Below, piece by piece: positions 35,957-44,665 of a stretch of 64,000 nt of DNA. How positions within the stretch are numbered: position 1 is the first letter of the stretch; each line of letters opens with the position of its first letter. A program made the translations under genes and the position numbers. The notes beneath the pieces were generated by a model. That model searched no databases. It saw nothing but the letters and a program-made list of their open reading frames with translations, and was not told the DNA's origin. The stretch is taken from assembly GCF_023701525.1 (NCBI RefSeq), contig NZ_JAMQAW010000003.1, positions 1 to 64,000 of the forward strand, written 5' to 3'. Source of the DNA: Streptomyces albipurpureus (lineage in GTDB: Bacteria; Actinomycetota; Actinomycetes; Streptomycetales; Streptomycetaceae).

Positions 35957-36367
35957 TCAGAACGCGGCGAAGGCCGCTTCGGCTACCGAACGGTCTTCGC
36001 CGATGGTGCCGCCGCTTACTCCGACTGCTCCGGCGACCCTGCTCGCGTGGACTAGGGGAATCCCGCCAGCGAAAATGACCACCCTTCCTTGATGTGAATT
36101 GGCTACTCCGTAGAGAGGCGCCGCAGGCTGCCCATCACGCCCGAGGGCCTCGGTGGACCTTCGGTAGGCACAACTCGTGAACGCTTTGTCGATGGCGTGG
36201 GTGATGCTCCCCAACTGGGAACCATCCATCCGAATGTGGGCCACGAGGTGAGCGCCGGCGTCGACGACTGCGATGTTGCATGGGACACCGATTTCCTCAG
36301 CCCTGGATTCTCCAGCCGCCATGACACGTCGTGCGTCCCCTGGAGTCACTGATTCACACTGGATCAC
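35957..36367 (-). CDS. GlcG/HbpS-family heme-binding-like protein
   Basis: A 136-residue protein matching the GlcG/HbpS (PF03928) family along its full length: VTPGDARRVMAAGESRAEEI, CNIAVVDAGAHLVAHIRMDG, SITHAIDKAFTSCAYRRST, HQGRVVIFAGGIPLVHASRV, GAVGVSGGTIGEDRSVAEAA. No signal peptide, so a cytoplasmic member like the ones beside glycolate or diol enzymes. Some members bind heme. Its role here is unknown. It is intact and faces the same way as the upstream hypothetical gene. Confidence 0.85.
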   Translation of the reverse strand: MIQCESVTPGDARRVMAAGESRAEEIGVPCNIAVVDAGAHLVAHIRMDGSQLGSITHAIDKAFTSCAYRRSTEALGRDGQPAAPLYGVANSHQGRVVIFAGGIPLVHASRVAGAVGVSGGTIGEDRSVAEAAFAAF

Positions 36368-36497
36368 ACGGTCAGACTGCTGCTCGCCTTGTGGTTCTCG
36401 GCTCGACCACGCCGCCCAACGTGGAAGAAGTACCCGAGTGACGCAGAGGCGCGTGGCGAATCGGTGACATCCGGGCGGCCCAAGGTGTTCCTATTCA

Positions 36498-36698
36498 GTG
36501 GTGCAACGCTGGACCTGGAATGGCGGCTCGATCACGCTGGTGGACGCTGACGGCTCGTCTCCCCTCTGCGACTCTGATCCGGTCCACGTGGGAAAGAAGC
36601 GGGTACCGGAAGGTACCAGGGTGGAGATAACGGTCTGCCGCCGCGACGGCGCCAGCGGCCCCAAGAGAGACTGCGGTTACAACATCGGCTACGCATGA
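36498..36698 (+). CDS. Small hypothetical protein
   Basis: A 66-residue frame from GTG 36498: VVQRWTWNGGSITLVDADGS, SPLCDSDPVHVGKKRVPEGT, RVEITVCRRDGASGPKRDC, ending GYNIGYA. Four cysteines and a beta-rich pattern suggest a small disulfide protein, but no signal peptide is visible. It may be the tail of a longer lost gene. Confidence 0.4.
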   Translation: MVQRWTWNGGSITLVDADGSSPLCDSDPVHVGKKRVPEGTRVEITVCRRDGASGPKRDCGYNIGYA

Positions 36699-36823
36699 CC
36701 TGAACAGCCCGGGAAGCGGCCGCGTACCATGCGACCGTCCCCGGGCAGCCTCACTACAGTGGGCGGCAGGCCGGTGTCCGAAGTGCTCGTCGTCGGTGAG
36801 AAGGTGCGAGCCTCGGTCTTGTC

Positions 36824-37838
36824 TTGGCCTCTGGGGGGAGTTTGATTCCGCTGGTGAGGCGGCGAACGCCCTTACCCCTTGGCGTCGTGTGGGATGTGTG
36901 GCATGTCAGTCCCGCCGGGTATGCGTGCAAGATCCGTGTCCGACGCTGGGACGTGGCCGATCCGAACATCGGACCGGTGAGTTGCCCGGTCACCACCCTT
37001 TTGGTGGGGGAGACCGTCACCTGCAGGGCGACGTCCACAGTCACCGCGCAGGACGTGGTCGGGGTGCGATAGTCAACACCGCCACCGCCAACGGCACCTC
37101 GGGAGGCAATCCGGCCGTCTCCCCGCCCTTCAGTGAGGCGACACCCACCGCCCAGCTTGCGGGGGCTCAGCATCGAGAAGCAGGTCACGACCTCGGGCCC
37201 CTACCTCGTGGGCCCCAGGTGCAGTATGCCTACACCGTTCAGAACACCGGTGGCCAACAGCTGACCGGCAGTCAGATCACCGACAACCACGTCACGGGAA
37301 TCACCTGCGACGCGACCACCCTGCAACCGGACACCATCACCACGTGCCGCGTAAGCTACTTCATCCCCGAGGCGGACGGACAGGCTGGCGGGGTAACCCA
37401 CCGCGCCCAAGCCGCGGCGGAGGACCCCGCCGGGAAAACCATCGCGGACGACCCGGCGACCGTGACGATCACCTCCAAGCAGCGCGAGATCAAGATCCGC
37501 AAGATCGACGCGAAGAACAGCGGGCCCCTGAGAGGTGCCCAATTCGAAGTGTGGACGGAGACCAACGGCATCGACGGAATCCAGACCCGCGCGTCAGCCA
37601 CCGTCCTAGCCGACACCGAGACCGGCAACGACTGCTCACCGGCCGTGTCGGGGCCTGCGTCTTCAGAAGCCTGGCCGTCGGCGAGTACTACGTGCTGGAG
37701 CCACCCAAGGGATACGTCCTCCCCGACAACCCGGTCAGCGGACCCTACGAGATCACAGCGGAGAACGCTGACTTGCCCGTCGCCATGAAGATCGCCAACA
37801 AGAGCGGTTCCGACGAGGGCAAGAAGGGCAAGTACTGA
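36824..37838 (+). pseudogene. DUF11/DUF7507 and SpaA-like surface protein, broken
   Basis: Pieces in three frames. First DPNIGPVSCPVTTLLVGETV, TCRATSTVTAQDVV. Second VNTATANGTSGGNPAVSPP, QYAYTVQNTGGQQLTGSQIT, EADGQAGGVTHRAQAAAEDP (DUF11/DUF7507 repeats of secreted surface proteins), then IKIRKIDAKNSGPLRGAQFE, a SpaA/prealbumin-like opening. Third VFRSLAVGEYYVLEPPKGYV, LPDNPVSGPYEITAENADLP with a Lys-rich end GSDEGKKGKY. The N-terminal signal and any sortase signal are missing. A hairpin follows. It is the tail of a large adhesin-like protein. Confidence 0.65.
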
Positions 37839-37852
37839 CACCATCGGCACAC

Positions 37853-37881
37853 GGTGCGGGCACCCTTCGGGCGCCCGCACC
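37853..37881 (+). terminator. Hairpin after the surface-protein remnant
   Basis: GGTGCGGGC at 37853-37861 pairs with GCCCGCACC at 37873-37881; the loop itself contains CCCTTCGGG. It lies 15 bases after the stop at 37838. Confidence 0.65.
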
Positions 37882-38012
37882 ACGCACCTCGAACAGCGCG
37901 TCGGAACATCCCGGTTGAGGAGGCCCGAGCACAGAACATCCAGCTTGCGAGCAGGGGGCCTTGCGCAGCAGGACACGTCCGTCGGGCCACTGTCAGGCGG
38001 GCGGTCTCGCGG

Positions 38013-39722
38013 TTAGCGGGTGATGGTGAGTGGTTCGGGGAGTTCTGCTGCGGGGTGGGGTTCGTGGACGCGGGCGAGGGCGATGAGGACGAGGGCGATC
38101 GCGACGGCGCCTGGGTCGGGGCGGCCGACGGAGCGATGGCCGGTGTAGCTGGCTCGGCCTCTGCGGGCGGTGAGCTCGGCGGTGGCACGGGCTCCTTCGA
38201 CGGCTGCCAACGCCGCCGCCGTCAGAGGTCGTCGTGAGTCCGCGAGGTTGGTTGCGGCCATCGCTTCGGACGCGGGGGCAAGGGCGTCGATCAGTGTGCA
38301 GTCGCCCGGGGACGCGCCTCCGATGGCGGCGATGCGGCTCAACGCCCGGTGCAGCGCAGCACCGATGGCGGGAATGTCCGGCGGGGTGTGGTCGGCGCCG
38401 GGAGCCAGCGCGGAGAAGAGGATACCGAAGAGGGGGCCGCTGGAGCCTCCGACGCGGTCGCGGAAGGTGTCGGCGAGCGCTGTGATACCCGTGATACCTG
38501 CTGCGGTGGCGTGGCGGACTGCGGTGGCCACGCCACCGCAGAAGTTGTCGCCGAAGTCCCCGTCTCCGCTCGCCTGATCGAGTGCGGTGAGGTCGCTGTG
38601 GGCCTGGGCGCACAGCCGCGCGAGTTCATCGAGAAAGGCGCGGCTGCCTTGTCCTAGTTCCGGCTCTCGGCCCTGATGGTCGAACGTCGTGGTGGGAGGT
38701 GTGAGGGCGGTGGTGCGGGAGGCGGCGGGGCCCGGGAGGCGCAGGGGTGTGTCCGTGGGCAGGTCCCACAGGGCCGGCCAGGCGGGGGCCAGGGCGGTCA
38801 GTGTGATGCTGAAGCCGGCCATGTCGAGGGCGGAGACGTAGGTGCCCGCGGCCAGGGCGTGAACGTGGATGCCGCGGGTGGTGAGGTGGTGGTGGAGCAG
38901 AGCGCCGATGGCGTGCAGTTCGAGGTCGCTGGTTCCGCCGAGACCGGATACGAGTGCGATCACTCCGTGCTCGCCCGGTGCCACAGTGCCGAGGAGCTCG
39001 TCGACCATGCGAGTGACGACACGGCCGACGGTGTGGGGTTCGGTGGTGGTGTGGGCGGCACGCTCGCCGTGGATGCCGATGCCGTAGTCCAGCTCGTGCG
39101 GTTCCAGCCGGAAGGCGGGGGTTTTGGTGGCGGGGGCGGTGTGGGCGCGGGCGCAGACGGCGAGACTGCGGGAGGCGGCGGCGACCTGGTTGCCCAGTGC
39201 GGTGAGGGTGTCGAGGTCGGCGCCTTGGTCCGCCATGGCGCCGAGCAGTTTCTCCACCACAACCGTCGCCGCTGTGCCCCGGCGCCCGGCGGCGGCTCCC
39301 TCGGTGGCAAGGTCGTCGTCGATAACGACCTCGGCCACGGGAATGCCCGCCGAGCGGACCTGTTCGGCGGCGAGACGGAAGTTGATGCGGTCACCCGTGT
39401 AGTTCTTCACGATGTGCAGGACGCCGTCGCGCTGGCCGAGAGCGGCTGCCGCCTGAGTGGCCGCGGCGATCTGTGCACTGCCGGGTGAGGTGAAGACCGG
39501 GCCGGGTATCACGGCGTCCAGTCCGCCTCGGCCGAGGAGCCCGGTGTGCAGCGGTTCATGCCCGGCGCCGCCTCCGGTCACCAGTGCCACCCTGCGTGGG
39601 GGCGCGGGCCTGGTCGCGAGCAAATAGAGGGGCTCGACGCACAGGCCGATTCCGGGATACGTCAGCGCCAGCCCTTGGCATGCCGTGCGCACCGCATCGT
39701 CTTCGGGGAGGAAGTAGCTCAT
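38013..39722 (-). CDS. dhaK: Dihydroxyacetone kinase, fused DhaK-DhaL
   Basis: A 569-residue single-chain ATP-dependent DHA kinase. The DhaK half (residues 1-330) has RVALVTGGGAGHEPLHTGLL, VKNYTGDRINFRLAAEQ, EVVIDDDLATEGAAAGRRGT, and the covalent substrate histidine in LDYGIGIHGERAA. The DhaL half (about 360-569) has the Mg-ATP Asp triad in LDQASGDGDFGDNFCGGVAT, then VGGSSGPLFGILFSALAPGA and RGRASYTGHRSVGRPDPGAV. It phosphorylates dihydroxyacetone to DHAP for glycolysis in the cytoplasm. Intact. Its ATG overlaps the stop of a 52-residue upstream ORF (ATGA), implying coupled translation. Confidence 0.95.
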   Translation of the reverse strand: MSYFLPEDDAVRTACQGLALTYPGIGLCVEPLYLLATRPAPPRRVALVTGGGAGHEPLHTGLLGRGGLDAVIPGPVFTSPGSAQIAAATQAAAALGQRDGVLHIVKNYTGDRINFRLAAEQVRSAGIPVAEVVIDDDLATEGAAAGRRGTAATVVVEKLLGAMADQGADLDTLTALGNQVAAASRSLAVCARAHTAPATKTPAFRLEPHELDYGIGIHGERAAHTTTEPHTVGRVVTRMVDELLGTVAPGEHGVIALVSGLGGTSDLELHAIGALLHHHLTTRGIHVHALAAGTYVSALDMAGFSITLTALAPAWPALWDLPTDTPLRLPGPAASRTTALTPPTTTFDHQGREPELGQGSRAFLDELARLCAQAHSDLTALDQASGDGDFGDNFCGGVATAVRHATAAGITGITALADTFRDRVGGSSGPLFGILFSALAPGADHTPPDIPAIGAALHRALSRIAAIGGASPGDCTLIDALAPASEAMAATNLADSRRPLTAAALAAVEGARATAELTARRGRASYTGHRSVGRPDPGAVAIALVLIALARVHEPHPAAELPEPLTITR

Positions 39723-39877
39723 CGGACCTCCACTGGTGGGTTGGAGTGCGGTACTGGCTCGCGGGTGGCCTCAGAGAGCGGCAGGGGACGCCGCTGTTCG
39801 ACACAGGCGGCCGCAGCGCTGCGGAGCGTGGGCGGGACATCGGCGAAGCAGGAGCGCCTCGCGGCGGTTGTGATCAT
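39719..39877 (-). CDS. Small 52-residue ORF coupled to DHA kinase
   Basis: ATG 39877 follows GAGGAGGTGTC, an excellent ribosome site. The frame reads MITTAARRSCFADVPPTLRS, AAAACVEQRRPLPLSEATRE, PVPHSNPPVEVR, then TGA overlapping the DHA kinase ATG. Third positions are G/C-rich in the first 40 codons. Function is unknown; it may be a leader ORF that couples ribosomes into the kinase, or a genuine small protein. Confidence 0.6.
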   Translation of the reverse strand: MITTAARRSCFADVPPTLRSAAAACVEQRRPLPLSEATREPVPHSNPPVEVR

Positions 39878-40108
39878 GACACCTCCTCGCTTAGAGGATT
39901 TTATGCCAGTACGACCAAATGAGGGGGGGCGGATTCGGGTCCATCGAGGTGTCCGTCCGTGTGGCCCGGCCCCCAGCGTTCTTCTCGACGCGCGGGCGCA
40001 CTCTCAGCGTAAGGAACCGCGCTCGAACCGGGAGGCCGGCTCGTGATGCGGCGGGCACGAGAGTGTCGCACCATCGGAGAGATGTCCCTGGTGGCGAGGA
40101 GGTGCCCC

Positions 40109-40357
40109 ATGGTTTTGACGCCTCACCCCGCTGCGCTGCGTGATCTGGTCGAGCGCTACGACTTTCTGCGGGCACGTGCTGCTTTGCAGGGCGCCACCAC
40201 GGCACGTGAGTGCTTGGAGGACCTTGTTTACACCCTCTGCGTGTGTACGGGAACACGACACGAGCAGGCAGCAGTCGCCGCCGCCCGACGCTTTCTCGCC
40301 GAGTCCGACGCATGCGCTGGCGTGGACAAGCACATCCTCCAGAGCATCACCAGCTGA
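40109..40357 (+). CDS. DUF5133 domain-containing protein
   Basis: An 82-residue protein from ATG 40109, preceded by AGGAGGTGCCCC. It reads MVLTPHPAALRDLVERYDFL, RARAALQGATTARECLEDLV, YTLCVCTGTRHEQAAVAAAR, the full DUF5133 pattern of Streptomyces. Function is unknown; all-alpha, cytoplasmic. Divergent from the DHA kinase operon. Confidence 0.82.
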   Translation: MVLTPHPAALRDLVERYDFLRARAALQGATTARECLEDLVYTLCVCTGTRHEQAAVAAARRFLAESDACAGVDKHILQSITS

Positions 40358-40581
40358 GGGGCTCGCACAGGCTTGCGCTGCTTCACCGCTGGTCGGCCTG
40401 TCACTGCCCCGGCTCCGCGAGGTTCACGGGGCAAACGCCTACGGGCCTCAGGCTCGGTGGTCTCCGACCAGGACACCTTGTTCCTCACCTCGGCCACCGC
40501 GTCATCCGGTTCGCCCACATCTACTGCCTACGAAGATCCTGCCGGAGTCGCTTCGCGCGGAGCCCTCGACGCGGCAGCCGC

Positions 40582-41290
40582 CTAGTTCACCTCGTCCTCG
40601 GTGAGGTGTTCGTCGGTGTCGTCCGTGCCGTCGTGATGCCGAAACCGTCGTACGGGCGGCATCATCGGCCGTTGCTGCTGCTCCGCACCGAGAGATTCGA
40701 AAGCGCCGCCGTATAGAGTCCTTTCGGGCGAGCCTTGCCCTCTGGGGCCGAACGCGGCTCCGAGCAGTCCGCGGGTGCCGGTCTCTACGAGTGTCATAAG
40801 GCGCACCAGCGGGTACCCGGTCAGGCCGTGCCGGTTGCGGGGCTTGCCCAGCCAGCTTCGGTTGCGTTCCGCGTCCGGCACCTTGATGGAGCTACAGCCG
40901 TCGAAGGCAACCGTGCGCCAGCACCGGTAGCGGACACCCGGCGTCGTAGGCTGGGCCAAGGGGCCGGCGACGACTTTTGAACAGCGCCTTCAGCGGTGCT
41001 GGCCCGACGCGGCGGCGAAGGTCACGCAGGGCCTTCTCCGATGGAGTCGGCACCTGCACCTCGCTCAGGCCGGCGACGGGCTTGCTCCAGACATTGGCGT
41101 AGCCCAGGTGCGGGAACATGCCGAGCGTGAGCAGGAAGTAGACGCCCACGCGAGACGCTAACGCCCGTAACCGCCGTTGGACGCACCCGGTCTCCTCCAG
41201 TACGGCGTCGACGAGTTCGACGGGATGTACTTGGTCAGTTCTCCCAGGTGGCCTGGAGCGAAGAGACCCTGGGGAGCGGACGGGGTACGC
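40582..41290 (-). pseudogene. IS4-family transposase, N-terminal half only
   Basis: Pieces: PVELVDAVLEETGCVQRRLR, ASRVGVYFLLTLGMFPHLGY, SEVQVPTPSEKALRDLRRRV, GPAPLKALFK, then after a frameshift near 40960 AQPTTPGVRYRCWRTVAFDG, CSSIKVPDAERNRSWLGKPR, YPLVRLMTLVETGTRGLLGA. The first catalytic Asp is in AFDGCS. Everything after about residue 200 is missing and replaced by foreign text. The domain is the insert-type Transposase_IS4 N region. Confidence 0.8.
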
Positions 41291-41466
41291 GTGAGCGAGC
41301 TGGTGGCAGACTGGTGGCGCAACGGGACCTCGGAGAGCTGGGCTGATCTTGGCGGATCATCCTCTTACCAGAGGCTTCGTTGCCCTCGCCAGCGCAACCA
41401 CCAGTCTCGCCAAGCCGCTTGACATGGGCAGATCCCGCCTGACTTCGCGGCCTTGAGAAAACGACC

Positions 41467-42870
41467 TCAGGAGGCTGCCTTGGCAGCCGGCGCCGTCATG
41501 AGTCCGTTCTCCAAGCCCACGACAGCTCGGCGGATACGCCAGAAGCACACGGCTGCAATGACCAGTTCGAAGGCCGAGTAGACCGCCCAGATGACGGGGA
41601 GGAGTGACTCGTCGCCACGGTTGGTCAGGGTGATCAGACAGATAGTGGGGACGCTCACTCCCCACATGACCGCGACTCTGGCCAGGAATCCAAACCGTGC
41701 GAGGCCGAATGAGTCCAACACCGCGGTGGCAATGGCGGAGAACATGAAGGCCACCGCGTAGGTCCACAACATGCGAGCGGCATCCACGGCACTGGCGGCG
41801 ACCGCCGTGTGTGCGTTGCCGAGGCCGAACGGATGCAGCAGCAGTTCTGGCGTGGCGATCTGAAGGATAGCGATCAGACCGACGTACACGCCCGCGACGG
41901 CGAGGGTGACACGGATGATGCGCGGCACCTTGTCGTGGCGTCCTTCGCCGATCGCGTTGCCGCATAACACGTTGCAGCCAAGGGCCAGGCCGATGGGCGG
42001 AACGACAGCCGCGTAGTTGAGGGAGACGACGACGTTGTTCGCGGCCAGGGCCACCGGGCCGAGGACAGCGGCCAACCAGACGAACGAGGTATTGCCTAGT
42101 TGGTCGAGTCCAGCCCCGCCGCCCGACGGAGCGCCCATGCGCAGCCGCAGCCACAGCCGCTCGGCATTTCTGTGCACACCCTGTCCGAGCACCTGGAAGA
42201 AGCTTGTGAAGAATCCTGCGGGCAGACAGATCGCGTACCCGGCGAGCATGGTGCTGACCGCCGCGAGCGTGCCGAGGGCCGAGCCGCGCATCCCCATCTT
42301 CGGCAACCCGTAGAACCCGAACACCAGGCCGGGTATGGCCAGGACGCCCACGCCCTGGCCGATGAGCGCCACGGTCATGGGGACCTTGGTGCGGGCCGTG
42401 CCGTTGAAGTACGAGGACAAGGCCATGTTCAACGCCATCACCGCGCCGAAACTCGTGGACAGTATCAAGAACTGCGACTGCAGCTCCTTGATGTGCGGCG
42501 GCTGACCATTCAGTTCGGCAATCCAAGGCATCAGCGGCGTGGCGGCGAGGAGCGCGACCGCGAGGAGCAGCGCTAGCAGCAGTCCATTGACGCCTTCCTC
42601 TGTGGTGGCGTTCCGGTCCTTGCGGCCGTGGGCCTGCGCTACGTAGGACCGGGTGATGCCCACCGTGCGAGTGATCACTACGATCACGGTGCCCGCCGCG
42701 AAGACTGCGGGTCCCGAGGCCCTCAAGGTGTCCTCCGAGTAGCGGGCCAGGCAGATCCCATTGACCAGCATCATGATCAGGTTGCCGCCCATGCCCAGCA
42801 TCAGGGGCACGGATACCCGTACGACCTCACGGGTGGTTCCCAGGTCAGCGCGGACCCGTTGTGTTGCCAT
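41467..42870 (-). CDS. MATE-family efflux transporter
   Basis: A 467-residue protein with about 12 membrane helices in two MatE halves. The first half begins VVRVSVPLMLGMGGNLIMML and contains GPAVFAAGTVIVVITRTVGI; the second contains QLGNTSFVWLAAVLGPVALA and AAVVPPIGLALGCNVLCGNA, the paired core helices. MATE proteins export cationic drugs or metabolites with Na+ or H+. It lies 142 bases after a 30-codon ORF on the same strand. Intact. Confidence 0.9.
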   Translation of the reverse strand: MATQRVRADLGTTREVVRVSVPLMLGMGGNLIMMLVNGICLARYSEDTLRASGPAVFAAGTVIVVITRTVGITRSYVAQAHGRKDRNATTEEGVNGLLLALLLAVALLAATPLMPWIAELNGQPPHIKELQSQFLILSTSFGAVMALNMALSSYFNGTARTKVPMTVALIGQGVGVLAIPGLVFGFYGLPKMGMRGSALGTLAAVSTMLAGYAICLPAGFFTSFFQVLGQGVHRNAERLWLRLRMGAPSGGGAGLDQLGNTSFVWLAAVLGPVALAANNVVVSLNYAAVVPPIGLALGCNVLCGNAIGEGRHDKVPRIIRVTLAVAGVYVGLIAILQIATPELLLHPFGLGNAHTAVAASAVDAARMLWTYAVAFMFSAIATAVLDSFGLARFGFLARVAVMWGVSVPTICLITLTNRGDESLLPVIWAVYSAFELVIAAVCFWRIRRAVVGLENGLMTAPAAKAAS

Positions 42871-43011
42871 GAACTCACCTCAACCAAACGTCAGGGCTCA
42901 GAGCGTGTGCAGAACGCCGCGAACAGCCTTCATGAGCAGGCCTGTTGATGTTGTGGGGTCATGCGACGCCCGAGGGGACCTTGCGGTGGGCGGCGTTGTC
43001 CTCCTCGCCTC

Positions 43012-43104
43012 TCAGTAGCGGCCGGCCGGGCCGTTGCGGTGCGGCACGAGCGGGTCGGTGTTGATGTAGGCGGCGCTCGACCGGTGTGATGTCGCTGAAC
43101 TCAT
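43012..43104 (-). CDS. Putative 30-residue peptide upstream of the MATE gene
   Basis: ATG 43104 follows ACGGGGTGGCGAC. The peptide is MSSATSHRSSAAYINTDPLV followed by PHRNGPAGRY and TGA. From codon 8 on, third positions are G or C without exception, which suggests selection as protein. It has no cysteine, no hydrophobic segment, and ends in an aromatic residue. It may be a small protein or a peptide exported by the MATE protein; neither is shown. Confidence 0.4.
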   Translation of the reverse strand: MSSATSHRSSAAYINTDPLVPHRNGPAGRY

Positions 43105-43420
43105 GTCGCCACCCCGTGACACGTTTGACTCCCGCGGTCGGCTGTCCACCGTGAAACGGTGCGGCAGCACTGCGCGGAACCGCTGACCGGTGGTTGCGAC
43201 ATGGTGTGGGCAAGGCGGCTCCTCCGTGTGGTGCGCGGGCACTGCTTCGTATCGTTCGCTGCTTGCCTGACGAGGGCGGATCGTTCCGAGGCTGGCAGCC
43301 GCAGCGGCTTGACCCGTGTGTCCCGCTGTTGGCGTCCCGCCCTGAGGCGGTCGGCAGGCCCCGGGCGGGAGTGGCCCGGTCGGGCTCGGTGTCTGCCGTG
43401 GATCTGCCGCTGGGCGGGTT
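43105..43420. other. Spacer without a supported gene
   Basis: Possible 5' region of the 30-codon ORF. No motif I can name. Confidence 0.35.
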
Positions 43421-43972
43421 CTAGCCCACGGTGAGGCTGCCGTCGGTCAGCGATCTGTGAATGTACGGGGGCCAGTCGGCGTTCAGTTGTCCCGCGAAGG
43501 CATCGCGCACGGCCTGGCGTTCTTCAGCGGTGAGGATCTCGGACCTGCCGTCGGTGTAGTACACGCGGGCGACGCGGGCGGTGTCGATCAGATGCCGGTA
43601 GGCACGCCGGTTGATCGTCAGGTACAGCATGAGGAGGGGCTGCTCGGGAATGTCGGTTAGGGCCCGTTCCCAGTCGATGCCCAGCGATATCCAAGACAGG
43701 CCCTTCTCCCATTCCAGCCAGCGGGTGACGTCTGTGAAGAAGATGATTTCCTGGTCCGGGTGCTCGTCCGCGTACTCCTGCGTCCAGGCCAGCACGCCCA
43801 GTATGTGGTCGGGCAGCGCCTCTAATAAAGTCCTTCCGGCTATCAGGGGTGGGGCGATGACAACCGCGGCTTCGGCCTGCGGCTCGTCGCTGGCGTCCTC
43901 GGGCCAGGGCAGGGCGTAGACGAGCCAGTGCTCCGGGTGGCACAGGGTGTTGACGATCTCGGCATCGTGCAT
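43421..43972 (-). CDS. Hypothetical protein
   Basis: A 183-residue protein. ATG 43972 (MHDAEIVNTLCHPEHWLVYA) is chosen because GAGGAGGCGAAGCGC precedes it. It is rich in Trp and acidic residues: GVLAWTQEYADEHPDQEIIF, FTDVTRWLEWEKGLSWISLG, IDWERALTDIPEQPLLMLYL. No signal peptide or membrane segment. No family recognised. The coding bias is consistent throughout. Confidence 0.65.
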   Translation of the reverse strand: MHDAEIVNTLCHPEHWLVYALPWPEDASDEPQAEAAVVIAPPLIAGRTLLEALPDHILGVLAWTQEYADEHPDQEIIFFTDVTRWLEWEKGLSWISLGIDWERALTDIPEQPLLMLYLTINRRAYRHLIDTARVARVYYTDGRSEILTAEERQAVRDAFAGQLNADWPPYIHRSLTDGSLTVG

Positions 43973-44665
43973 GCGCTTCGCCTCCTCGGTGAGTCCGGGG
44001 ACTCTAGCCCAAAACACCGACGCACCCTACCCGTTCAGGACGCGGCGGACGCCCTCGGCGAAGCGGAGGGGCACGGCCCTGTGCGCTGGAGTACTGCCGG
44101 CGATTGGCATGGTGTGGCGGTTTGCCGCTGTGTCGTCAACGGGGCTTGATCAGCGTCTGCCTTGCATGGGCGAAGGCGTCTGCGACGAGACGGTTGAGCC
44201 GCTTGCTGGGTTGAGGTGTCGCGGCGCTGGTGGCGTGCGGGCTCTTGGCTTAGGGGTGTAGGTGAGGTTTGCAGGAGTGGGGTGTGGGTGGAGAGGCGGA
44301 TGGCCCTGGTGGGTTGGCGGGCGGTGTTGCTGTCTCTCAGGGTCCGCGTTGGGAGTGCTCCGTTGCGCGTTGGGGGGAAAGGGATCAATCTCCCGTGCCA
44401 GCAGGCCAACATCAACCGAGTGCTGCCTGATACATGTCTGACGCACGACTGCTGCCTTCACGTACCAGCCTTGTCCAGCAGCGCGGAAGAGGGCTTGCCT
44501 CCAGGCGGGCATCCGGCTCGTTTACGGTCGCTGCCCTGTGATCGCCGCCAGGAATTCCTTGAGAGAGACCTTTCCACGCTCCCCGCACACCGCGTGGGGA
44601 CGGATTCCAGCCCTGCCCCTGCCTGAGGAGGCGCCAGTAAGACGAGGCCCACACAAACCGCGAAA
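43973..44665. other. Intergenic stretch without a supported gene
   Basis: About 690 bases. No consistent coding frame on either strand. The right end holds CCTGAGGAGG at 44622-44631, about 35 bases before the next start. Confidence 0.4.
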
